A stretch of DNA of 64,000 nucleotides from Hyphochytrium catenoides (GCA_900088475.1 FLMG01002456.1:128635-192634); one strand, 5' to 3'. Numbered from the stretch's first letter, positions 47,602-60,848 are shown. Made by a program: numbers and translations. Notes: generated by a model not told the origin, from the sequence alone.

Positions 47602-48592
47602 TCAGAGCCCTGGTGATTCCTTCGCTTGGGTTTCGGATGGTGGAACAACTACCAGCGCTGAGGAGGAGGTAGGGCAAGAACGCAGATCGGTGTCAGGACA
47701 TGTCTACTGTCGAACATCATCCAAGCTTACTCACATTTCGAAGTGAGCATTAGATACTTGCGCTCAACCTCAATCATGAAGCGTGGGTTGGACAGTGCCG
47801 AGGTCATTTGCCTTACAACCCCCTACAAGCGTAAGCAGAGGTTGATAGCACATCTAGAAAGAATTTAAAGGAGCAAAGATGGTCTACCTCCTTGCCGATA
47901 AAATGAGGCCACTTATTTTGATGTACCTCTGGGGTGTCAGCCACGATGACCCTGGTACCTATGTGACAATGTGAGAAGGGATATGTCGGCGAGCAAGCAT
48001 ACCCTCACTTCACCTAGAGGAAGTATGGTCCCTTGGGCTGCAGGTGTGACGGTGGGTCTGCATAGCTATGTTACGAAACTTGATTGAGTATGGATCAGGT
48101 ACGGTTAACGCCCTTACACTTTACGAGATACGGCTTCGGGGGCGGTCACAGTCAATCGAGTCGATTCTGGAGATGGAGCAGTAGGGGGCTTCGGAGCGGG
48201 AGGAACCTGTGGCGCAGGGGCTAGAGACTTCACGGTAACAGGTTTAGTGATCGATCCAGCCTGGACGACGGCATCGAAACCGTGATACTGAGAGGTCCAA
48301 TATCTCTGTCTTCTTCCCTCTCTGCCAGAATAGGATACATGAGGTTGTTGATTTCAATCTTTCACTCCATGCTTAGAGAAGCCTACCTCTCGCACATTAG
48401 CTGTCGGTTGTAGTCTGCAGCATGGGTGAGTACCCTGTAGTAGGTTGCTCTACCTCCATCCAGTGTCGAGGCGGCATTGCGGTCTATCTCCCCTTCAAGT
48501 ATTCCCCTCAGATGTTGAGGGACATCAAATCTCTCGATCTCAGCTTTTTCATCACCACCACGAGCACTCACGGGTCCAAGTGTACTTGTCAT
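47602..48592 (-). CDS. Uncharacterised 218-aa protein with SH3-like/KOW-like C-terminus
   Basis: Six exons join in phase (48387-48592, 48118-48309, 48014-48057, 47888-47958, 47735-47822, 47602-47657; 657 nt). The N-terminal half is helical and charged (EKAEIERFDVPQHLRGILEG). It is followed by a Pro/Ala/Thr-rich linker (SLAPAPQVPPAPKPPTAPSP). The C-terminal ~70 residues (LPLGTRVIVADTPEVHQNKW, PHFIGKEGVVRQM, RFMIEVERKYLMLTSKSLVV) have the alternating pattern of a small beta-barrel of the KOW/SH3/Tudor kind. No family name is offered. A start at 48766 is also open in the same frame. The gene converges on the dynein gene, 168 bp from its stop. All junctions have GT/AG ends, and the phase agreement across six exons is good evidence that it is real. 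Confidence 0.6.
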
Positions 48593-49391
48593 CGGACCTC
48601 GGCGCCAGGAGAGAGGGGCTCTTAGGCCGGCTAAACGATCTCTGGTCCTTGAGACTGTTCGAGGCTCACTGAGGTGGACGCTCAGCTGACAGCACGATGA
48701 ATCCTGGACTCGCTTCTGTATGATTCTCACGGCGTTCTGACAACACAAAGAGGTGGTGCCACCCATCAGAAGCTCTAATCACTTTCACATCTCAAAGCAT
48801 CCATCAAAAAAGTTCGCCAAGTACGGTACAGAGTTAAGTCTAACATTGCATATCAGAAATCCATAGCGATGGTAGGGAGCCTGGTCCCAAATGGGGTAAC
48901 TTGTATTCTGTATCGCTCTCTTATGATGTCGATTTGGCGGTCTCTTTAGGGTTGAACTCTGCAACCTTTCGTTCGCAAGACACGCACTGTCATGATGCAA
49001 CCCGAACAGTTATATGTCTCCTCTTCCGGGGCTGATGAGCGATGTGGCTCTGTGAGGAGAGAAGACTCTGCCTAGTTTCCGGTCTGTGCCATGAAAGTGT
49101 GAGCTTGAGCACGTGCAACCTTGTGTTCACGCTTGGCTCCGGCTTCCACTGCAAGTTAGTTCAAGGGCTAGCTCTTTAGCCGCTAATAGCTTGTCAGGGT
49201 TAGCTGCCAGGGCAGATGGTAGGGACATCCAGAAGTCTCTACCATGCGCCAGATAAAGGTTACTTGTTTGGGCCGTGAGAGGCTAACTCATCTCTCGCAG
49301 ACGTGGCGGAACTTACGCCACTGTGGCTGTTATTATCTACCATGGCGCTCTTTAGAATTTGGGCGGTAACGTAGACCTAAACTTTGCTGTG
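48593..49391. other. Divergent region between the 218-aa gene and the giant IQ gene
   Basis: About 800 bp. It may contain 5' exons of either neighbour; an ATG at 49342 opens a short frame leading to a possible donor. Nothing else was supported. Confidence 0.3.
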
Positions 49392-52300
49392 ATGGAGGAG
49401 AGCCGCGGCGCTACAGTGCCGATAGCTCTATTGGCCAGGCTAGGACATTGTTCTACTAGCTGTGTTCTGGAGGTAACTCGAAGAAGTTGGCAATGGCAAG
49501 CTGATGATCTAAGTAACGCTACCCTGTCATACGCTGCCTAGGAGTTGGCGAGGAGTGGTTGGACTGCTGGCGATATAGCGTCTCTCATTTGTGATAGGAA
49601 TGCAGCATTCTATCATAGGGGACTCGCTGTCTGGGCAATGGCGACATGCTTGAATTCAGACAAGGTAATGTATAGTAAAGTGCGAAAACTCTTATTTGAA
49701 ACAAACGCTAAGTCTCACTTGTTCGTCTTCGCTGTAAAGGGAAGCCTTTGGGAGTCACAAATGACAGAGTCGATCATCGCAGCTGTAATAGATATCATGA
49801 GTTATAGTCAGGTCTGCGATATTGGGGATGCGGACATCAAGCGGATATACTGCAATTGCTGCTATTTGCTTGCGCTTCTCATGGACCTGCACGAAGGCTC
49901 CCGCTCTGAGAAGATATTGCTTAGTCGGGTCAAGCGCGGCTCTACCCAGGCTATGGAGATGACAGAAAAGCCAGCTGGAAAGGACTCAAGGGTAATGGCA
50001 GTGCTGATGGGAGTGGTCCCGCCGAAGTCTCAGGCAAGCAACGTTTTCTTCTTACGCTTGTAGAATATCTGACCTTGCTCTGGCAGATAAGGCAGATTAA
50101 GCCTCCTGTAAGGTTTAGAACAGCCGAAGGACACAGGCTCTCTCATGCAAAGATTGACGATTCTACGCTTCTGACGGTCCGAGTAGGAGAGCAGCCGCAA
50201 AATAATCAACACTCGGATCATTTGGATCTTATGGAGGGTCACAGTAACATCGCCGTCTTACCGGCTCGGACGCTTCCACCCATCAAGACTGCCCAGTCTC
50301 TAGGACCCACGGAAAAACACACAATTCCGTCACGGTAAGTGGCCTGTTATTTCTCCGTCTATCTACCGCAAAATCTCATCGCTTGCTAGGGTGATCATCG
50401 AAAGGGATGGAGAACAAGGAGGGAACGCGTTAGGTCCATATGGAGAATCCATCCGTCTCTTTGAGCCCCCTCGCCCACCCGTGCTTGGGTACCAGGTTCC
50501 GCAACATTATCTACCTTTCCATCGGCCACACTCTGCCGATAATGCCAAACGAAGAAGGCCACGACCAACTGCTCGGCTCGAAGGTGAGTAGCTCATTTTA
50601 GCCGATCGTGATTGTCGCAACGTCTTAATGTGCCGATCTGCAAGGCATGTCGAATTATCTTCTAGACAATGAAGGCAGTCAGGACAGACCCCATACCAGT
50701 GATAGTCAAAGACTATCTCGAAGGTTGGTTGGCCACAAGTCTATTTGCATTCAGTCTTAACCAATTCACTATTCCAGTTCAGACGCAGGGGTATCACTAA
50801 TCTATCCAAGCGACTGGATGCGTTCAACTAGCAAGGGGGATTCACAGTTCCTTCTTGAGCCAGGTGATAACCATAACCCGCAAGCGGTCCATTAGTACAT
50901 AGATAGTGGCCTTTGCTGACCCGAAACTCTCGCAGATCGCTTACTGCAGGCAATCGAACATAATGCAATGCCGATCACCACTAAGGAGCAGCCAGTCAAG
51001 TATAGCTTAGGGGCAGAGCAGCTTGTTTTCAGAAGTAGGAGGTTTTCTTTGATGAAGCTTCTTCTCTCCCTCACCTACTAATGCTAGCAGGTCCAATGGT
51101 ACCGGAAGTTGATGGCCCTGCCACCTCATCCGAAAGCATCAGCGCCCACACAGGATCGGAGGACGATACTTTTGAGCCAAGAAATCCCACCGATCCCGAC
51201 TCGCGACACTACCGCAGAAACCGCCTGGTGGTCATCCTGCAAGCTCCAGTGTTTCCCAATAGCTGGGAAGCGCTGCGGCGGTTGCAGCACTCTGAAAATA
51301 CCATCATCATGGACTCCCTTGGGCGTAAGCTTCGTATCTTGAGGATGGAGGAGGGTAACCTGAGATTAAGCATTCGGTAAGGTCATATACTAGGATTTGA
51401 AGGTGATAAACGCTTTTCAAAGCTTATAATTGTGCAGACAACGCATAGAGCGGAGTCGAGGATCGATATCGATGGATAAGATGTTCGAGATGAGAGGTGG
51501 CCCTGCATTCTGTAGAGAAAGGCTTCATGACGCTTTAGCTATTTGGGTGAACCAGTTTGAGGTCAATCAAATGCGAAGGTTTGTATAAGAGCGCCAGTAA
51601 AACGGCGTGATAATGAACTAATTAGCTACTCTGTAGAGCGCTAACACAGTGGAAGGCGCTAGTGGACTCCAAGCGGTACATTGAACGTCGGGGAGAATAT
51701 AGGCGACAGGCGTCAATAAAGTTTGTGAAGCTTGTAATCCGACGGCTGGAAGTCTCCCTTAGGCTCTCGGCTCTTGTTCGATGGGTTCACACTGTCAGGT
51801 GCGGTCACCGGTAGCGTGGCTACATCAGTCCATATTCACTGATTGTTTACGCTCCAGATGGACTATATGGAATGAAAGGACAGCAGCTGCCATCCGAATT
51901 CAGACAAAGATTAGGGGCTATATCGCACTTCAGAAGGTTATGTGGATACACACTCAGAAACCTATTGGAGGAGTCCTTTCAGATATTTATCTTGCCGAAG
52001 AGAGGAAGGTCACTTTTCGTATACCTGGAACAATAAGAGAGGATAAGCGCCGGGCCTGGTTTGCTGCTGTCATGGTACGTGGCAAATCTGGCTTCACCCT
52101 CTTTCAATATCGAGCTCATGCGTCGTGAAAGGTCCAAGCGCCATACAAGGGCCGAAAATGTAGGCGTCGCTACCTGTACGTCTTACGCCAGACTGTAAAG
52201 ATTCAGTCTTGTGTGAGAGGCTGGATTTGTCGATGGCATTATATGGACATGAAGGTGGATACCCCTAAATCACGTCATAGAGAGCTATCGACACATTATG

Positions 52301-55300
52301 CTTTTCTATAGGTTGCGGTCGTCTACATTCAGGCCACTGTCCGAATGTATATAGTCAGATCAGCCTATTTGCATGTCCTGGGAGCAGTGCGGAAGCTTCA
52401 AGCCAACTGTCGGGGCTTCAGAGGTCGCAGGCTGTATCGGGCCGCAATACTCGCAAGGCATATATGGCAGGAGGAACGTATGACAGCTGCCCGGGGTTAG
52501 TCGAAACCAATGCAATCAAATTTATCCAAAATTAAAGTGTTCCCGGCAGAGTTGCAACGGGTGTGGCGTGGTTATCAAGGGAGAAAGGAGGCCTGGCTCA
52601 TCAAGTCCTATAATCAATTGTTATTCAGGTTCGTATTTTTTCACCGTCGATTAGTTAACGAGATCCTGAAACCCTTCTTTCGTAGTTCCGCGCTTAAACT
52701 CCAAAAGGCCTGGTACACCAAGAGAGGAGATTGGGTTACTTTTCTTCTTCTGGGTTGTCTCCGAGAGCAGGCTGAGGAGGACCGGCGATTCGAGCTAAGA
52801 CTGAAATATTGGTAAGCGCTAGTGTGAATTCCTCGTCGTTGGCTCGCTCACCCATGGCTTGCGGGCTTAAGGGCAAAGAAGTCTTGCGCTAGAAAAATCC
52901 AGGCGGCCTTTCGACAGCACTGGAAATGTGTTCTGTGGAAGAGTTCTGTAACCTTGCAATGCTGGTGGAGGATGAAACTGGCTCAGGGTTTACTAGAAGT
53001 ACTCAAGCTTGAGTTCAAATCTATCGTAGCCATCCAACGTTGGATAAGAACGGCCATTGCCTTACGCAAAGATTCCGCGAGAAAGGTATATTGACATATT
53101 CTTCCTTTAGCCTTATTCCCCTCACCCTCCCAATGCAGATTCAATTTGCCTGGTTACGTCATGAGGAGGGATTACTTCTCCGCCACTTGTTAACCCAGAA
53201 GCAAATACGGAAGAGTTGGGAGGCACGGCAGTCTTATAAAAATTCCCTAATGGCGGCGAAGCAAATCCAGCGGCTGTGGAGGGGAAGAAAAGGAAGGTTA
53301 GCTAGCTCTTGCCAGCCTTAAGCGGGTGTCACTTATCTCAACCCCTGCTGACCGGGACTTACTGCTATTGAAGAGAGACAGGGCGGAGGGAAAAGGCTGC
53401 TAGAGACATTCAGAAGATAGTGCGTGGATGGCTGGGGCGAAAGGAGTACCACCGCGAAGTGCTTGCTAAGAATCGACGATTGGCTCAAGCGTACATCCAA
53501 TCAATTCTTGCTAAAGCGGTAAAGCAAGAGATCATTCGCAGGGTAGTTGAAAACAATGGAGCAACGACCACCATTCAACGTGTGGTAAGGGGCTTTCTCA
53601 CCCGCCAGCGGTTGTTGCAGAGGTGGATACGGGAGGAGCGACTGCACAGGTACTCGCATTATACATTCAGTGTCTACTCTTGTCTAACAAGACGGGAAAT
53701 AGAATGGCAAGTCGCGTGCAGAGATCTTGGCGCAGTCACGCCAGACAAAGGGCAGCCAGAATGATCATGACCGCTAGAAAAAGGCGAAGGGACAATCCGT
53801 ATCGGGATCTCCCTTCAGTACGGGCCGTGTTAGCACGCTGCTTGAGGTAAGGGTTATTGTTTGCCTAAGACTGCCAAGGGGTTAAGAGGAACTTCTGTCA
53901 CCTTTTTGATGTACAGAGATGCCGAACAGTTCTACGACGCCGCTGACGAGTTGGTAGGCATGGGTATTCCCAAGTTCCTGCATAAGCTTGGAGCGGTTGA
54001 GTACGTCAATACAATGGCTGAAAAGAATATCTGTACTGTCAACGACCTTAAAACGTATACCGAACAAGAGTTGGAAGCAATGAACATTGCTGATTTGGAA
54101 CTGAGAGAAGAGATATTACTACTGGCTCAAGACCGCGTCCGAAGCCGAAGATATGAAAATCTCCTGTTGCGACTGAAAAAGTTGAAGGCACAGCACCTTC
54201 GAACGAGGCATGTGCTCATCAAGTCGGAACATCTGGTCTTCAGGGCCGCACGGCACGAGACGTTGCTGACAGCGGCTATCGAAGAAGTAAGATGGACAGT
54301 GTTGCATGACCTTGGAGTTTCCCTATGCTAATGCTCTCTTATGCGTCGTATTATAGCTTGAAAAGGAGGGGCATGACTTTACACATCTCCCGAGAGGCAT
54401 GAGGAGAAGGATAACGTTACTGACACAGCGGCAAGCGACTGCTGTTCAAGAGCTACAGAAACTAAAAGGCGCGGCAGAAGAAGTTAAAGCTAAGGCGATT
54501 GTCTTAGAATCAGAAATGAACGAACTAAGCACCGCAGTAAGTGTTCCCAATTATGTAAGCGCCAGGCCGCAAGTAGTCTTAACTTGTACTCCTCCTCCCC
54601 TTTACTACGGATGCGCTAATCAACAGCTGACTGTTCTCGAGAATCAGAAGTCTAAATGTCTCGCAGCCCGAGAAAAGCTAGTGCTCGTGCATGATGGAGA
54701 ATACGTTCGTGAAGTTTTTCTGAATCACTATCCAGACGCACAGGCTAGAGCCAAAGCATTTGCAGATGCTGTTTTGGCAAGCGGCAAACCGATCACATCA
54801 AATCAGCTAGATAGGTATCCCTTACTGCTTAATAGCTGCAGTTGTGCTCAGTCTAAGCCTGGCTTCTCATGACCAGGTTCTTGCGTAAGTTCACCAAGTC
54901 TTCGGAGGCAAAAGAGCGACTCGCAGAGCTTGTGTCGTTTCAACAGGTAGCCACACAAAACTTCCTTGATTCAGTAGCATTGTGCATGAATAGCTAACCA
55001 AGGGTTCAACAGGAACAAGCTATGGAGGACTGGGACAAGCAAAGAATGGGGTCATTCTGCGACCTGCTCCAGTATGCAGCCGAACGTATTGTCAATATCA
55101 TATACCTCTCCAGCCACAAGGGCAACATGGAGACTCCATTCGACACCACTGTCGCGGCGACGCAGCTGCAAAGTAACTCTTTCATATACAGTGACCTGGT
55201 GCAGCTGATGGAGGAGGCCAGGGGCATACCAATGGCCACTCGATGCGCATGGTGGCAGTCTACCATGCAGAGACTGAAGACCATGGATGATGAGGCCCTT

Positions 55301-58300
55301 AGAATTCAGGTAGTAGCCGCCCCACCTCCCACGTTAGCTAGGAGATTTATCCAAAATCTCACTTGCATAACTTCAGCGACTTTGGAGAGGAACGGCAGAC
55401 CGTCTACGGATAGGCATTCTACGACATAAAAGAAGATTACAGGAGATAGCGGAAGAGTTCGAGGAGGAAAGAGCTCAGAAAGTGAGGGACCAGTGGGCAA
55501 AAGACCGTGGCAAGGAAATAGCCCAGCGTCTAATGGCCATCGCAATCAACAAGAGAGAGGTCGTTGTCTCCGAGCTCCTGGAAGTGCTGCCCTTCGGATG
55601 GATGCAGGAATATGATCCTGCCACACAGGTACCTTCCATTCCCTTACGTCGCTGTGAAGAACGAGTATATTCTAACTAGGCACTTAGCTTCCCTGCTTCG
55701 TCAACAAGCAAACTGGCCAAACCCAAATGGACAGACCACAGTACACTTACGAACAATATGAGGCAGCAATCACAATACAGAAGACAACTCGTCGTTACCT
55801 GGCGGAAACAATGCAAAAAGTGATAGAACGAGAAAAGGCAAAGGTTAGAGCTCTTTCTCGAAGTCATTCTGAAAACGTGTACTCATCGAGGACCATTACG
55901 TGTGCCTTGCAAGGCCGCCATTGATGCTGCCGGAAGAGAAAGATGGGAGAGACTCTCTCACGAAAGGAACAGGCATGTGACCCTTCGCTTGTCCTTAATC
56001 GTCAAGCGGCATGGATACAACCCAGTCAAGCTCCGTGAGGCAGAGAGATTGGAGGAACGGTTCAACGTTACATTCAATGCCATCTCGGCCGGGGACATGG
56101 TAGAACAGAGCAAGCTGCTTGTGGAGCTGTTCGAAGTATATGCAAGGTATTACAGGGTGACCTTGCCCGTTGTACTTCCCCATGTGAAGTTGGAATACAC
56201 AAGAGTAGCGATGCCGTATGGTTGGCGAGAGCAAGTTGTGGAGGGTAAGTTTAATCCTTGATCTTTGTGAGCTACCTATTGACCTCACTGGCGTACTGTG
56301 ACTGTTTCAGGCGAGACCATTTATCGTAATCTCCTTACCGGGGACTTGTCAAGAGAACCTCCAGCTTACAGCTATGAGGAGGACAAGGGTGCCTTGATGC
56401 TACAGGTGAACCTTGTATTCTTCCTCCAAAGAAGCTTCTACCAACAAGGTGCATTCTATAGACTTTGTGGCGTGGATACAGTGGCAGACGGCACTATAGG
56501 CACATACTGGAGAATTTCGCACTGGTCGACTTTGTGCAAAGCTCTCTAGTAGAGTTAAGATCCACCGGGTACATTGGTTATGGCACTGAAGGTACGAGAG
56601 CTCACCGACTCTTCAATACACGGACTCTGATAATGGCGCTATGTGATCAGGAATGAACGTGGTCCTATACCTCAGGAGGCTGGGCTTAGCGCACTTAATG
56701 CCGCTTTTCGTACCGAGTGAAAAGGAGATTAAAGATTCTTTGCTGAGAAAGCTGAAGCCCCGAGAGCCTATGACACTTGAAGAAATCTGGGGGCTTACGG
56801 ACGATAAGCTCCGTGAGATGGGGGTATCAGACCCTACAGAGAGACGGTACGACGCTCAGTGGACTCAGATCACTATGCCTTTCAGCTGAACTACTATGTC
56901 TACTCAGGATTCTACTGGAAAGCCCTCGACCAACGAAAATGCGATACCCTCTGGACGATAAACAACCAGCTTTTGACGAGAATTGCATCCTTTCTTTCTT
57001 CCAGAGCCATAAACACTTGGAGCAAGTCCTTGACACGGTAAGGATGACTCACTACCTACCAGGCGTTAACGTTATTAGTGACTGCTGACGACTTGAGCAG
57101 CTCTTGCCTAATCAGACTCAACGAGCAGCAGCCTTTGCTGAGGCAATATTAAGGTCCAAGAATCCTGTTACCATTGGTCAAATAACTGGACTCCTCCGCT
57201 TTTATGGAGGAAAGGCGAAAACAGCACAAGAACACCTTGAGGAATCACTCAGCCTTGAGACCGTTGGATCGGAATCAGAGCACCAGCGCGCCCTGAAAAA
57301 GCTTCGCCAGACTGTGAAGCGGGCTGCGGTAGTTGTAGGGAATCTCAAGATATACTCTCTGCAAAAATATCTGGTTACAGTCCTCGAGGAAGCAGATTGC
57401 TACTTGAAGCATCACGAAGTGCAGACCCCTCTTCTCAGTGAACTTCCGCCAGATATTTGTGCTTCTTCCGGTAAGCCGTCCATTGAATTGTCCTCTCATC
57501 ACTGCATCTGATGTTTTTCTGCTTGCTGTAGAAAATGACCGCCAAATAAAGTCATTCGAATCTTCGCATCTCCTGGGCTTGTGGAGCCGCTTGCCACTGA
57601 GCTCGAAGCATTCTGCTATGAAAGCAGCATGGCATCTTAGGCACTACTGTCTCCACGGGGTTCTTCGAGCTGTTCGTGCAGTCATTCTTATCCAGGCGTT
57701 AGTTCGAGCTTATTTTGGTAGACTGCACTATAAAGTACTACTTAAGACGAGGTAACAAGGGAAAGCTCATCTCATGATACTAAAGACTGACGTTCAATAT
57801 TCTCAGGGAGCACGCCGCAATGCAAATGCAGCTCCTTTGGAGAGGTTACCAGGCAAGAAGTGTTCGCTGGTATTACTTGGCACAGCAACAATCTGAATGG
57901 CAAGAGCAGCGTGATGGAGAGAGCGGTCAGTATCCCATTTATCTATGTGCAAAAGGCGGAGAGCTTACTTAGTGTTTACCTCAAAAGGACAATCGTTCTA
58001 CGTAAATAAGTCCGATAATATCTCTTCATGGACCCCTCCTGTCGACGAAGACGGCGCAGAGCTACCGTACCGTCCCCTAATCTTCGACAAACGATCAGGG
58101 AGGAAAATTCTAGCTTGGCCTCAGCTTGAGGAAAAGCGCTTATTGGACGAAAAGGTATCTTACTCTTCAAGCCTTATAAATCGAAAGGAGCATCTCCCTC
58201 ATATTCCTTTCACAAGCTCCAACATCTGCGCCTGAAAGGGCTATGTGACGTTTGCCAGACCGCTAGAGCTGTCCGTCGATGCCCTGAATGTCAGGCCACA

Positions 58301-60078
58301 AGGCCTGAACAGTATCACTTTTGCTTCGCCTGTTTCATAGTTAGACATCAAACCTACCTGAGCAACAATCACCACTATGAGACTATCTCACGACAGCGAC
58401 CTGAGAGTTTGCGATGTGTAGAGTGCGGCGGCTTGGCGTCTCGAAGGTGCGGCTGCAAGTACATGAATATTTTTGTCACGTCACATTTACCGCATCTCTT
58501 CTGCCTAATGAACACTTTGCTGCCAGCTGCAAGCCTTGTGACGACTTTTACTGTGAGTCCTGCTTTGAAGCTACCCACAGAAAGGGCAAACGGGCTCAAC
58601 ACGAGTTCGTTCGTTTCCGGAAAGGCGGAAAGGTAAAGAAGGTCACCGGTTGGCGCTAATTGCCTCCATCTAACATTCACTTAAAGGTTTGTGTTGAATG
58701 CGAGTCACAGATCGCCACAAAGATATGCGATCAGTGCGAAGATGAGCTGTGTCAGGACTGTGCTATAAGAATACACCGAAAGGTCTGGTTCACATCATTT
58801 GTGTTATGGTGAATAACATGACAAGATCCGTCGCACTAAACCTCAAATAAATGCATCAGGGACGTAAGGCGAATCACACCTTGTCTGATATGAAGGACTC
58901 AGTTCTTGGTGAAGACGGCTTTTGTGGGGCCTGCAAGCAGGGACAACCGATGGAGCGTTGCACAGTTTGTGCAATGCCCCTCTGCCAGGGATGTAAGCTT
59001 ATCCATGCTGAGGTATGAGTCCACGTATAAGAGACAAGGGAGAGGTCTTTCTGCTCTCTCTATTGCTTTCCTTGACCTTGTTGTTACAGGGACTGTGCCC
59101 CCTAAGCGATGCTTCTAAGGACAAAAAACGACAAGACGACTTACAGCTAAAGGCTCTATGCATTGAGTGTGGCAAAAATGCTGACAGAGTTTGTGACCAG
59201 TGCCATGATGCGTATTGCAGGTCAGCGCTCCTCTAGTATAATTGGTTATCCTGTACTTAGCTTGCTATCGGCAGTGACGTCTGGGAAGGCAACCCAGGGT
59301 GCTTCTACAAATATCATCAAAGAGGAGCAAGAAAGAATCATTCTTGGTCCGACCTCAAGGACGATATTGTGACTACACAGGACCAGACCAGTCGAGTTAA
59401 TAGTACTTTGGAACATCCCAGCATAAGTAGCCCTGGAGAATCAGGTCATGAGCTAGATACAGCAAGCGTCATACTGCTCCCTGCTGAGATGATCATTGCC
59501 ATGAACCAGGTCATAGTCGGACTGCCGACAGAGGAATATCCACGTCTAGAGGCAGGCAAGAAATTGACAAGAGGTGGGGTACTTGGTGCTTAGGGGCGGG
59601 GTGTCCGCCAATGAGCCTCTAGCCTCTAAACTTCCTGGCTTTGATTGTGCCGAACAGCTTCATACAGAGCCAGCTTTGTGACAATTGTGGCAGCACCGGC
59701 TTTTGGGGTAAGAACGCCGTGGAGAAACTGAAGCGAGGGCCGGATGAGAAACTTTTGTGGCACAAACTGCATCAATGTCCTTCCTGCGGTAAGAAATATT
59801 GCCAAGCCTGCGACCGAAAGCTCCACAGCCAGGTACAATGTAACTCCATGGCAGCTTAGAGACTACCAGATACTCATCTTTTTTTATCTTTACAGCAACC
59901 AGCCCAAAGTCATACTAGACAAGCGCTACCACAGCCGTGTTGTGTGTGGGGCTGTGGTAAGGCAACGTCTTCGGGCACGGAATACTGTGCAACCCATAAC
60001 AGCCCACACAAGGCGGTGGATGTTAGCGCACGGGTTTCTGGCACAGCGAGGCAAGTGGAGCTCGATGCCCTTCGGTGA
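49392..60078 (+). CDS. Giant multidomain protein: many IQ motifs, SAM-like domain, WW domain, serial B-box-like zinc fingers
   Basis: One gene with about 42 short introns; I estimate roughly 2,900 residues. The start is provisional (ATG 49392, MEESRGATVPIALLARLG). Order: an N-terminal helical region (49545-50033); a disordered Pro/Arg-rich region (50087-51380); many IQ calmodulin-binding repeats (51850-53760: AAAIRIQTKIRGYIALQKV, ELQRVWRGYQGRKEAWL, AAKQIQRLWRGRKGR, IQKIVRGWLGRKEY, IQRVVRGFLTRQRLL); a SAM-like stretch (LGAVEYVNTMAEKNICTVND); coiled coils; more IQs (AITIQKTTRRYL, LWRGYSGRRHY); a second SAM-like domain (LRRLGLAHLMPLFVPSEKE ... LREMGVSDPTERR); further IQs near 57700-57860; a WW domain (FYVNKSDNISSWTPP); then Cys/His zinc fingers from ~58240 (CDVCQTARAVRRCPECQATR, CKPCDDFYCESCFEATHRKG, CVECESQIATKICDQC, CIECGKNADRVCDQC) and a terminal CxxxCGKATSSGTEYCATHN. 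It is probably a calmodulin-regulated scaffold, possibly ciliary. Stop TGA at 60076-60078. Confidence 0.75.
50034..50086 (+). other. Probable GC-AG intron in the giant IQ gene
   Basis: The exon ends ...KSQ at CAG|GCAAGC, the classic context of a GC donor, and resumes at TGGCAG|ATAAGG. The join keeps frame into IRQIKPPVRF; reading through meets a stop. A weaker GT donor (GTGGTC) slightly upstream is the alternative. Confidence 0.6.
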
Positions 60079-60249
60079 ATGGGGTACCAGGCGCACTTTG
60101 GTTTGATTCTGATCATTACGTAAGTCCTCTCGAGCTCAGACATAAAGTGAAGCCAGGACCGAGAGGGCGAAACGCTCTTGCCTCATCCTGAGCGTGATGT
60201 AGCTGGCACTACGTTTCATTCGTGCAGGTGGTACACAGAGAATAGACAG

Positions 60250-60848
60250 CTATTTCGGTTTGCCTCCTGGTGTCTTCAACTTATGTTCATCGATCCCTGC
60301 TGCCAAGCCGTGAAGTTTTCGGGCTTTCGCTCGCTGTTCTGCCAGAATCTCAGCCTGCGTCCGACCTCCTCGTTTGCCGGCGGCGGCTATGTCCACGTCA
60401 GGGCGTAGCTTTTCTAGCTCCACCGGCACAATCGGAGGTGGTGGTGGAAAGCAGACCTCATTTACAAGCCTGCCGCCCTAGATTAGACGCTGTAGCAGGC
60501 TTGCATGGCACAGACATAGCTTACCTATAGAAGAACAGTACTCTGCAACGGCGGAAGAACTGGTTAGTACCTACATCGCGAAAGTTGTAGACGCGATACT
60601 TACATTGGGAGTGTGAGGACCAAAGCGTAGATGTTGATAAGATAGATGTACACTAGTAAACAGATATTAGTCGCTTGTTTATCGTATTAGCCAACGTAGC
60701 TGTGGCCGATCAAACCTTCATCTAGAGCTTGAGTAACCGTGAACAGTGATATCTCCATGCTAATCCACCAGGAAAAATTGAGGGCATGTAGGAATGTTCC
60801 CCAGAATTTACGAGGATTGATCTCCTGCACTCTCTTGATTATGAACAT
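60250..60848 (-). CDS. Uncharacterised small membrane protein (139 aa, two hydrophobic segments) with an 18-nt microexon
   Basis: Four exons join in phase: 60716-60848, 60604-60652, 60525-60542 (18 nt) and 60250-60469 (420 nt in all). The protein begins MFIIKRVQEINPRKFWGTFL. One hydrophobic stretch follows (LHALNFSWWISMEISLFTV), then a second formed across two junctions (VYIYLINIYALVLTLPIVLF), then a proline run (CFPPPPPIVPVELEKL) and a basic, helical tail (GKRGGRTQAEILAEQRAKAR). The small size and two helices suggest a complex-associated or organelle membrane subunit, but no family is recognised. It converges on the giant gene (171 bp between stops) and is divergent from the DEP-C2 gene. The phase agreement and hydrophobic pattern support a real gene; the microexon is the least certain part. 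Confidence 0.55.

Noticed and set aside
48422-48672. Plus-strand ORFs opposite the 218-aa gene
   Set aside because: They lie opposite the first exon of a six-exon minus-strand gene whose phases agree throughout; the plus-strand translations look random.
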